NCBI GenBank assembly: GCA_036571765.1
Contig: BROE01000024.1
Span: forward strand, 11,908,148 to 11,972,147
Length of the DNA stretch: 64,000 bases
Direction: 5' to 3'
From: Plecoglossus altivelis
Lineage: Eukaryota; Chordata; Actinopteri; Osmeriformes; Plecoglossidae
The notes below the pieces were generated by a model. It saw only the letters and a program-made list of their open reading frames with translations, was not told the origin of the DNA and ran no database searches. The position numbers were made by a program, and so were the translations under genes. Shown in pieces: positions 11,379 through 21,540 of the stretch (position 1 is its first letter; each line of letters opens with the position of its first letter).

Positions 11379-14300
11379 CTACACGGCTGAGCTCCCATCA
11401 TGTCCCAGGATGTGGCTGATGTTATGGGCTGGTCGGTTGGGCTGCTTGCCTGAGTCCCCAGACGAGGCGTTGGATAGAGACAGGAGGGGGGACATGGGCA
11501 TGGATGAGCCGTCAGAGGGCATCGACGCGGCGATCTCCGGGAACAGAGACGTGAGGCTGAAGTTAGACAGGTGGGCAGTGATGCCCGAGGAGTTGGCGAT
11601 GGGCATGGGCGTCATGTCAGGGAGTAAAGGGAAGCTGGCCTGGGCGAACCCCACCGGGCGCGGGGGCGACAGGATGGAGCCGAAGCGGTTGTTTAGCGGG
11701 GCGGTGCTAGCCTTGTCTGCGCTGGGGCTTGTAAACATCTGATTGGAGAAGTACTGGAGAGGGATGTCGCTGGGCAAGCTGGGGTGGGCTGCAGGGGAGT
11801 AGGAAGGGTAGAAGGAGGGGATGGTGTTCTGAGGCTCCACAGGGAGCAAGGCTGGGGTGCGAGAGGAGCTGGGCTGGCTGACTGGGGGAATGAAGGTAGA
11901 GTTGGCGTTGATGGGAGGCGGGTGGTTCATCCCTCCATCGGCGATGAAGGGAGGGAAGCCAAAGTTCTGGGCCAAGTGTTGGTCAGGAACCAAGTTGTTG
12001 TCCCCGGCAACTTGAGAGCTGTCAGCCATAAAGCGGACGATGCTGCTGCGACGAGCTTCGCCCCCTGTCTGGGGTCTCCCCAAGAGTACTCCTCCGCCAG
12101 AGGGGAGGGGAAGGTGGCCCTCGGGCTCAAACGGATTGCCTGGTCTCAGGGTGCCTGATCGCAGCCTCTCCCCGGGCCGGAGCTTGGCAGGCTGGGCCTC
12201 CGGGGCGAGGTGGCGCGAGCGCTGGCTGACAGAACCAGGAGGCCTGGAGGGGGCCGAGGTACGGCCAGCTTCCGAGCTGCTATGTGGGGTGGCAGGGTGG
12301 GGGAGTCCTGCTCGCACCCCTGGACCTCCGTGCATGTTTCCGGGAGCCTGGGGAAGGTGGCCTTTGTTTCCCTCTCCTAGCCTCATACCTGGAGTCTTCT
12401 GAGGAGGAGGCACATTGGGGCTGGAAGCCTTGACCTGCATGTCTCCTGGAGAAGCCCCTGTTACACAGCTGTACTCCATGCTGACAGGGGGGCAGCACTG
12501 CACTGCCCTCTGGTGGTTGCTCTGCTCTGAAATGTGCGGAGAGAGAAGGGACTGCATGAAGCTGTGGTGACAGCCTTCTTGGTCTCTGGGCAGCCCCGCC
12601 CCTATCTGAACCCCCTGAGGGCCAGGGTGGGCCCCACTGTAACCCCCGCGGGGTCTCCCATCCCCTGGAGAGCCCACGCCCATTCTGAACACTCCATGCT
12701 GCTGCCCTTGCGGAGCTCTCTGAGAAGGGGGGATAGATTTGGGGGCCATGTCCCCCCCTCGGGACACTTGAACCTCGAAGCCCCCTAGCTGGTGGCTTCC
12801 TCCGCCCACCAGGGCTTTGAACGGGGGGCACTCCGACACCCGCTGGATGTCTGACGGCCCGGGGTGATCCTGACCCAGCCTGGCGTTCTGGGGGTTGTGT
12901 CCGATGTTGCCCTTCCCTCTGGACGTGTCCAGGTATCCTCGCAGGTCCGGCTGCTCCTGGCCGCTGCCCCGTGGCGCCTGCAGGTGAAGCCCCATCCTCT
13001 GCTGCTGGTCGCCGCTCGACGACGTCTTTCCGATGAGGGCCTCGGCCGAGTAGCTGGAGACCCGGTGGCGCTCCTGCCGTGAGGGGGCGCAGGCCAGGTC
13101 GGAGGGCCGGGATACGGGGTTGTTGCTGGGCTGAGATATGAGCTGCTGTTCCAGGGTCCTGGAGCTCATCAGCCGCTGCATGGCACTGTGGTCCTGACCA
13201 GACTGGAGATGCACGGGAGGAGTTCATTAGCATTTTTATCAAAGTAAAATAACATAAGCAATAAAGAAGTATAAGCAATAAGTAATCAAATATAACAATG
13301 TTAGTCAGTGTACATACTACTACTAAAGTTTGTCCCATTCATTTGAATGGGAGAGTGTGTCTAAACCTTTGACTGGTAGTGTATACTGAATGAACATTGA
13401 CAGCAAAATAACGTCAAGAACATGTTCTATTTCTAAGCCACCAAAGCCTTCCTCCCTACCTTGTGGTGTTCCTGCTGGGCCAGGTGGCTGCTGTGGTGTG
13501 GCCTGGGTCCTGCTGGCTGAGCATCACAGCTCTTCTCCTGGTGTCTAGCGGCTCCAAAGTGCTGCTGTTGTAACTGCTGCTGCAGGTGTTGGTGTCTGGA
13601 ATGGGAGTTCTGCTGCTGTAACTGCTGTTGATGTTGCGTCTGGGATTGCTGTTGATGTTGCGTCTGCTGTTGATGCTGCGTCTGCTGTTGATGCTGCTGA
13701 TGTTGGGCCTGCTGATGTTGAGATGGCTGCTGCTGCTGTTGTTGATGTTGCGACTGCTGATGCGTTTGTTGTTGTTGTTGTTGTTGATGTTGTTGCGATG
13801 GCTGCTGGGCATGTTGTTGTTGGTGTTGTGTCTGTTGCTGCTGTTGTTGTTGTTGTTGATGGACTCCAGTCTTCTCCAGGTGATGCTGTTTCTGCTGCAG
13901 CCCCACAGGGGGCCCGCTCTGACTGGCTCGGACCAGTCCCCTCTTCTTCTGGGCATTCTGGACGTGCTGTTGGTCCTGCTGCAGCGCCCTCTGGTGGAGG
14001 CTGTGCAGCTGTGCAGGGTCAGGCTGGGTGAGGTGATGCTGGAGCTGATACAAGTGATGTCTCTGGTGGTCCTGTTGTTGTTGCTGTTGCTGCTGTTTCA
14101 GGTACTGGTTTGGCCCCAGATGTTGCCCGGTCTGGGGGGCCCCATGCTGGGAATGCCCCTGGGGTAGATGGAGCACTCCTGGCTGGCTTTGCTCCTGATG
14201 CTGGGGTCCCTGGGGGCCACAGTGGCTGTCGGTGGGCCTGAGGACCGTGCTCATGAAGGAGTTACTGGAGAACAGGGTGCCTCCACCATCAGGGTTTATC

Positions 14301-17300
14301 CTGCTCATGACGGTAGAGGAGCTGGGAGGAACCTGGCCAATCATCATCTGACTCTGGCTGTGGTCCTGGGCCTTGGCTTCCATACGGCCCACGCTGGGGG
14401 CGACCGACGGGCAGGGCTTGGGTCGCTTGTTGCTGGAAGGCAACATCACATCCTCCGGGGCGGGACGCTTGGATATGTCCTTCACGTGTCGCTCCCCCAT
14501 ACCCATGGAAGCCCTCATTAGAGAGCTCTTGACGGGGGCGTAGTCACTCAACTGGCTGTTCCCTGAGCAGGAGGTGTGGCCAGGGGTAGAGGGCTGGGAG
14601 GCCAGCGCTGAACTACCCACCGGCGACGGGATTGAGCCTTGCTGGCCTGCGGCCATGCTGGGGGAGCCTGAGTAGGGCTGCTGTTGGCTCGAGCTGGACC
14701 GGATGAGGTTGTTAACACTGAGGGTGCCCACGTTTCCGACGTGCGCCTGGCTTTGGATGTGGGACTGGGTGTGGGGGTGAGACTGGGCATAGCTGATGTT
14801 CTGAGGGTGTCTGGCCCCTGAGGGCCCACTGACCCCCGGCTCCCCAGCCTGACTTCTGACCGCCACCTGGGACGGCGGTTTGGCTACCACCGGCTCCATG
14901 GTTGTCTTGGTAACCTTTGTCTGGGGCCCTGTAACCCTCTCCTTGCTGTGGGGGGCTTGCTGTGACTTGGAGGGATCCCATGTAGGGGTGTTGGCAGAGA
15001 TAGGGATGTCTACCCTGCCCCCTGAGCTATCCTGCTCCAGCAGAGCCAAAGCCAGGATCTCAGCCTGCTCTGAGGTGAAGGTAAACGAGCCAAAGGTACC
15101 AGACGAGGCGGTGGCACCGTGGCCCTGGGGCAGCATGGACGCCACCGAGAAGCCCCTCCCACCCCCCGCTCCGGCAGACATGGTTGAGTCCGCCTGCGTG
15201 TTTGACGTTTGATGCGTTTGATTTGGCTGTTCCGTGACCTGGTGGTCAAGGGAGAACCCTTGCTGTGGCAGGGCAGAGATCTTTCTGGAAGATGTGGTGT
15301 TGATCCTCTGGCTCTCCTTCTCCATAGCCGTCCTGGGGTTCGATTCTGCTCTCTGAGGGTCCCTCTCTCTCTCGGGGACGTCGGGAAGCTTGAGGGTAGC
15401 GGTGGACGAGGAGGAGGAGGATGTAAGCTTGGTCTGGTCTGGCTGCTGGGCTGACGGTCGGTTTGTTGGAGTCCGCTTACGGAATTCAGCAGGCATCGGA
15501 GGGACAACAGGCAACAGAGTGGCAGAGGATGAAGCATTGGATGAGGGTATGGAGGAAGGGATGAGGGGCTGGGGCTGGAGCTGGACCAGGGGGTGCGTCT
15601 GAGCCTGGGTGGTTAACTGGTACTCCTGTACATTGGCTGGTCTGCTCTGACAAACCGAAGTAGTTAGCACAGAGTCCTGCAGGGACACCAAGTGTTCAGC
15701 CTGCGTGGAGACGGCAGCGCCGACAAGAGGCTGACACGCCGTCGCAGGCGGAGTCATGTTGGCGAGGCTTGTTTCTGCGACGCACGCACTGGCCAATCCT
15801 GGTTTGCTTTGCTTGGAAGAAGCGATGGCAGACGGAGGCGATCCGATTTGTGCCGTGCTGGTCGTCACGGGGACGGACGGCCTATCCTGCGAAGCGGTGG
15901 GCTTGCACTGATGGCCGCTGACTACAGCGTGCGCTTTGCTCTGGGAGGAAACGGCCGGCCCGACTGTAGGGCTGGTTCCCACGATACAGACGACTTCACC
16001 CTGAGTGGAGTTGACGCTGCTAACCGTTGCCGTGGGCAGCACAGATGTGGTCAAACCGGTTTGTGCAGTACAGACATTTATATTCTTTAGTGTGCTCTGC
16101 GCAGTGCTGACAAGGCTCTCTGTGTTAATGCTCTGTTTTAATGCTTCACTGGCTGCGGTTGCATTAGCTACGCTGCTAACAGCACCCGCAGCCACAGCAG
16201 CAGAGGAGGGGGTATCTTGTGTCTGTTTGGGACTCTCGTCTGAAGCCACTAGCGGTCTGGCAGACGTGGTGGTCGTGCTACGTCCCTGCTTGGGCTCTCT
16301 CCTCTGTGTCGTCTTGGTCCTCTTGGTGGGGACTCTCTTAGGGGTCGTGCTGGGCTTCCTGCCCAAAGCCTTGCCTGTACCTCCCCCTCGTCTGGTTCCA
16401 CTGGGAGGCTGGAGCTGACTGACGGGGGTGGCGAGGGCAGGGGCGGAGCCAGGAGGCAGCTGATGCTGCTGAACTACCGAGTACGATGGAGACGTCCCAG
16501 TCAGCTGAAGGCTTCCTTGGCTGGAGATGCTGTGCTGGGGCATGCCCTGAGAGATGCTCTGGTTGAGGCTACTGAGGGCCCCCAGACTGTTGAGGGCCAC
16601 GTTGGTGGTGGGCTCTTCACTGGTGGTGGGCTGAACTAGCTGAAGTGTGCTCTGGGGACCCTGGGAGCCCCCCTTGTCGGAGGTTTTCATGGGCTTCAGG
16701 GCGAACACCTGGCCGTTCACAGTGATGGTCTGGGGGGCGGAGGTGGCGGGTGAGGCTGGGGGGCAGGTGGCAGGCTGGGGCGTGTGGGTTGGGGTCGGGG
16801 TGGGCCGGGGTAGAATGTGAACTAGCTGTTTCCCCCCAACGGTGTGGAGGCCAGTGGTAGGAGTAGTGCAACTGGTCGAGATGATTTGACTGGGTACAAC
16901 AGGCACCGCAGCCGTCACCATGCCAACCGACGGGTTCTGAGGAACGGGTGGCGTCTGATTGGGGGCTTGGATGATAACGATGTGCTGGCAAGCCGCCTGA
17001 TTGGTCAAGTCCTCTCGGACGACTGGCTGGGTGGCACACGGATTGGCTTGCTGCAGGATGACAACGCTGGGGTTGTTAGTGTTCTGTGAAGCGGTTACCC
17101 CGGCAACAGTGGTGCCTGCAGAGTTAACCTGCAGCACCTGCATGGTCTGAAGTAGGGGCAGGACTGCAGCCTGGGGCTGCGGCCCCAAGGCTGGCTGGGG
17201 TAGGACAGCTGTCTGGGGCTGGGGAAGGAGGGCTGTCTGAGGGTGGGGAACGACCGAGGCCTTTTGTAACACAGTCGTTTGTGGTTGCGGCATCATGGCT

Positions 17301-18989
17301 GGGTGGGCTAGGACTGGCTGCTGTGGAACTCTGGCAGCCTGTGGGAGGACAGCACACTGGGGCAGCAAATGGGGCTGGGCAATGATGGATGGTTGTAGAT
17401 GGGGGGGTTTATGAATAGAGGGCTGGGCCTGGATATGGGCAGTGATAGGGGTCTGTTTTATGGGTAGTTGAGGCCTCATCTGAATATGAACTGGCTGAAC
17501 TGTGGCTTTAGTGGCCACGGGGCACACAGTCAGTTGTTGCATTGTCTGGCCGGTGGTGCTAATCTCTGGGGCGGGTAGATTCTGGCAGACTGGCTGTACC
17601 GTGTTCCCTGCCAGCTGTAGTGTGGTCCAGGTGGTCTGGGTGCTGCCTGCTGCCTCCGCCCTCAGCAGGCCTGAGCTGGAGGGGGTGGTGGCGTAGCTCT
17701 GACCCCTGGTCCCAGGCCCCGACTGGGTGTTTACCTGGGTGGAGATTTCCGAGACGAGGGCTCTGGATGTGGTCACCACCTGAGGGAGGGCTGTAAGGCT
17801 GGGCACAAAGTGGTAAGGGAGGTGGGTGGCTAGGCTGGATGCTGCAGTCAGACTAGGGGCTGGGGCGGTGGGCTGGGGCTGGGGCTGGGGCTGGGCAGCG
17901 GTGGTGGGGCCAGGGGGAAGAGGACAGAGACCCTGGACGGTGAAGTAGGAATGCGGATGGTGGAGGATGACGTCACAGGACGGCTGGATGAAGACGGCCT
18001 CCTCTTGTTGTTTTCCAGCACCTGGCTCTTTCCCTGCCGCACACGTGGCGTTCCCGTTTGGGTACACGATGATCCCTTTGGAAGGCTGGTGGGTGGGCGT
18101 TACCTTGGCGACCTTGGCGCAGCGCATCTTGCCCTTCCAGTGGATGCTGGGGTCATCCAGGAAGTTGATGTCGTGGGCTTTGAGCAGCTCGATGTAGTGG
18201 CCGCTCTCCTTCCTCAGCTCGTCCAGTTGCCGTCGGAGACGTCGGATCTCCTCCGCTGCGCGAAGGAAAGAGACCGTGAGCGATGCTTGCCAGACCCAAG
18301 ACACACAACACGATGAAGGATAAGGAGTGAGAGACGCAGCGTGATGATGATTCCCAATGATTCCTACCTTGGCCCTTATCTCCTCCTTCAAGGAGCATCG
18401 CATCGTTTTGTTTCTTTAGCTCAGTTATGTAGCGGAAGGCCTCATCGAGGATCATATTTTTGCTCTGATGAGACAAAAAGACAAGTGTGTGTTATGTGTT
18501 GGGTGTCTGTGCGTGTATGTGTATGTATGTTGTGTGTATGTGTGTGCGCGCGTGTATGTATGTAAAATTGATGCTTTTTAATGTTGGTGAATAAGACAGA
18601 CTTAACCTGTTTCAGGGCTTGAGAACAAGGCAGTAGATTTCCAATGCGGTTAATACCAGCATTGATTTTCTCTTTCCTCTTTTTCTCAACTGCAGGATAA
18701 AACATTGACAGGAAAGCAGCATTATAAACATGACTGGGATGAGTAGATAAAGAGAGACCAACAGCAAACTGGGAGGATCTTACCAGCATTGTGAACTTCT
18801 TTATTTTTTCTTCTTCTGCAAAAGATGGGGTATATATTATTGTATGACAAACATAAAGCGGAAAGCTATAACACCACGTATTCTCAGTCCTGTGTTTTTT
18901 AGTCACATATGTGCCCATGGACTAGTAACCAGTGATTTGTCTTACCTAGGTTTATGGCCAAGGTCTTGCGATTCAGTCATCTCTGGCAT
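11379..18989 (-). CDS. usf3: Usf3, bHLH transcription-factor-family protein (KIAA2018)
   Basis: Large nuclear bHLH protein of the USF-like group. Coding exons in transcript order: 18989-18946, 18815-18784, 18689-18607, 18464-18368, 18255-13460, 13202-11379; the sum is 6,876 nt, or 2,291 aa (human about 2,245). The start MPEMTE is the one remembered for mammalian USF3. The basic region and helix 1 (KEVHNAVEKKRKEKINAG, NRIGNLLPCS) are spread over a 32-nt and an 83-nt exon. Helix 2 (SKNMILDEAFRYITELKKQ) and a leucine-zipper-like stretch (EEIRRLRRQLDELRKE) follow. The rest is Gln/Pro/Ser-rich and disordered, with a long polyQ/His region at 13560-13862, conserved islands (TQTTWTTLQLAGNT, FGSILSPPRPVGFAQ) and the terminus HILGHDGSSAV. 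The 257-bp intron 13203-13459 splits what I recall as one mammalian exon. Confidence 0.96.
13305..13385. mobile_element. Small palindromic element in the usf3 intron
   Basis: About 80 bp folding back on itself around CCCATTCATTTGAATGGG at 13334-13351. The arms read ACTACTACTAAAGTTTG (left) and AAACCTTTGACTGGTAGTGT (right, reverse-complementary in type). The right end resembles an abundant fish DNA-transposon end (from memory). No coding capacity. Confidence 0.5.
13560..14105 (-). repeat. usf3: CAG/CAA repeat encoding polyglutamine in usf3
   Basis: Interrupted CAG/CAA/CAT triplets (minus strand) at 13560-13862 and 14067-14100 encode Gln runs broken by His, Thr and Ser. The reverse frames give spurious polyLeu and polyVal frames on the plus strand. 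Part of the usf3 coding sequence, probably length-polymorphic. Confidence 0.9.
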
Positions 18990-19528
18990 TCTGCTTTACG
19001 CAGTTGCCTGTGTGATAAGTCACAGTAAACACTATCGAGGATAGACCCTCAAATCTCTGCCATGATTAACCTACAACAAAAGCACAGCCGTTAGAACTGT
19101 ATATCGAGAAGTATTTTGTGGACGTTTGACACTGATGGGAAAAACACTATTTCGACATGAAAGCAAATATTGGCCACACGCCAGCACAGCTCTCAAACCA
19201 AGGCATACGATTACAGTGATGCAGTAGTTTGCTAACGTTGACGGGCTAGTTGGCTAGCTTAAGGTTCTCAACCCGATAGCATTTCAACACAGACATCACA
19301 AGATCGTTAACGACTATAATATTAAAACTACACTATGTTGCCACAACAATGCATCTTCTTTTCGTGAAAAAACGAAGATCATTTGAAACACTTTGCCTGC
19401 CAGTCGGTTAGCTTTCTGGCTACTTGACGCTAACAACAGACAGACTGCTAGCTACTAGCTCTACAAGGAGGCTAGACTTGAGCAAAACATTGCGACTAAA
19501 AACCCGTTTGAAAAGACAACAAGTCTTA

Positions 19529-19620
19529 CGTGTCACTGTGATCGGAGGACATGCATAGAGGGAAACGAACAGCTTGCCGTGTTCACCTGTAGTTCCCACA
19601 TTTCGGGGTCCCTGCCTTGT
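19529..19620 (-). other. usf3: usf3 5' non-coding exon and promoter region (approximate)
   Basis: A minus-strand donor GTAAGA begins at 19528, directly after sequence that fits a 5'UTR exon. A CCAAT motif lies just upstream (about 19712). The transcription start is not determinable; the upper boundary is a guess. Confidence 0.4.
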
Positions 19621-20066
19621 CTATGTCAAAAGTTTGAGATTCCTTTTGCTATTCTCTGCCTTATCACAACCGAACATGAGCAGCAGTTAGGAGAAAGAGG
19701 CGTGAGCAAAAGGAAACAACCAATAGCAGACAGGAACTTGGCCCTTTACGCCTATCAAACTTGCTACTGTAACAGCAGGAGTTGAGTGTTTTTTGTGTAT
19801 ATTATACTAAAAGTCTGTTCTCCGCTTTAGTTATCTTACGACTGTTATTATTCTAACCTTGCATTATGTAAACTGAATCGAAACATTTTGGTCATTTTGT
19901 TATCTAAGACAGTCACATTGTGTTACAAATATATAACTAAGGGAATGTATCAATGTCAATCAATACTAAAGCATTGCCACACGAATCACAGGCCATTAAG
20001 AAGACAGATTACATTAAATGGATGGGGAAAAAAAGTCATAACAAAACGACTGCAAATAGTAATTCT
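19621..20066. other. Intergenic, usf3 promoter side to naa50 3' end
   Basis: AT-rich sequence between the usf3 5' end and the naa50 poly(A) signal. Apart from the CCAAT-containing stretch near 19712, nothing recognised. Confidence 0.5.
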
Positions 20067-21540
20067 TTTATTAGAGGTTAAAAAGTCTTACAATATAGAG
20101 CTTCAGAAAAGATAAAATTCTTCAAAAGAAAGGAGGAGGAGGAGGAGGAGGGGGGGGAGAGACATGCTTTTATTCTATAACGGAGAAAGAGCTTTTAGAG
20201 GACCGAGGCTTCCCCTGGGCGTCCTGTTTGAAACCCCCACTCAGCTTCTAACACTTCACACAACCACCTAACTATCGACATCTTCACATAGCAATGAGAG
20301 ACATTAGCAGTTTTTCCAGTGTATGGATCAGACTGGTCTGGATGACTATTGACTGTTCAATAGTCATCCAGACTACTGGATGACTATTCTGAACGACCAC
20401 TCCAGTAAGCAGACACATCTGAACCGACACCCTAAGTCACTGGTGCACAGATCAAGCAGAGCCGTCTCCGGTCCTTTTTCCACAGTAAGCCCATGAGAGA
20501 AACAGAGACATGCGAAGGTGGGAGCCACCTTACAAGCCTACTGGCACTTATTTAAGAAAAAAAAGGATTATGTCAACAGTCGTTCCAGCTAAGCCAGTTC
20601 CTACATGTGATTCCTTTCACATCACCCCACCTGGAAATGACCATGGTGTGACTAGTAAGACCTGTTACAAAAACCCAGAAGAAGCCTGGAGCCATTCGGC
20701 ATCTCCATTTAAAAATAAGAGAAGAAAACAAAAACTATAGGGGGCATTAAATTAACGGGTTCCAAAAAACAAAAACCGTTCGGAAACCACTCCCCAAATC
20801 TCTGCTCACCTTGAAACCGTTCCAATGTTTCCCCTCCCCCAGCGAGGAGAAACTCTTCACCCCTCCCCCTTTAGACTGACGTCAGACGATGACATCATGG
20901 GGGGAAGGGGGGCATTGCATCACACTTAGCGTTTGGCCTACGCCTGACGCCGAACCGAGAGTCTCATCCACCAGCAGAATTCGTTCTGTAAGTCCCTGTG
21001 CACAGGTGAGGAGGGAATGAACTTTTGAATGTTCCGCGTGTCACTATGACAACTCGAAGCATCATTCCAAGGTTGTCGGCTTGGTAGACTTTGTTCCAGA
21101 TTCATTCCAAAAGAGCTTTTTGTCCAAAACATAGAAGACATCTCTCTCACCTTCACAACTGCTTTAAAACAACTCAAAAAACACTCAAACAGTATGATTT
21201 GAAAACCCGGAACCTAACCCCCGCCCCACCACCTTGTCTTAAATGATTTGTAGTCTGCAGGTACACCTCTGAATTCTGAACATTGTGTCATTTTCAAATC
21301 TCTAAATAATGATGCTGGGGAAATAGAAGATGCAAAATTATGGGGAAATGTTTTTTTTTGCTAAATAAAACGTAGTCATGTTTTTTTTGTTGTTGATTTT
21401 TTGTCATTTAAATTTGTTTTTCCTTTTTAAAGTCTTTTGAAGAAAAGTTATGAATGTGCCAACCCCTGGGGCATCTGTCACAGTTCCGTTTTTTGGGAGG
21501 AGAATGGGCGCGACCGTGCTCTTTAGCGGCAGCCGTGCCC
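20067..21540 (-). other. naa50: naa50 3'UTR
   Basis: About 1.47 kb after the stop. Minus-strand AATAAA motifs lie at 20174-20169 and 20072-20067. It contains a perfect inverted repeat at 20336-20373. No further coding sequence recognised. Confidence 0.6.
20336..20373. repeat. Perfect 17-bp inverted repeat (hairpin) in naa50 3'UTR
   Basis: Arms 20336-20352 (GTCTGGATGACTATTGA) and 20357-20373 are exact reverse complements around a 4-nt loop CTGT. A third partial copy, CTGGATGACTATT, follows at 20376-20388. Confidence 0.9.

Noticed and set aside
11410..18316. Many long open frames on the plus strand across usf3
   Set aside because: They are shadows of the Gln/Pro/Ser-rich usf3 reading frame; polyLeu and polyVal arise from CTG/GTT triplets opposite polyQ.
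20510..20740. 76-codon open frame in naa50 3'UTR (plus strand)
   Set aside because: No recognised similarity and inside an antisense 3'UTR; treated as chance.
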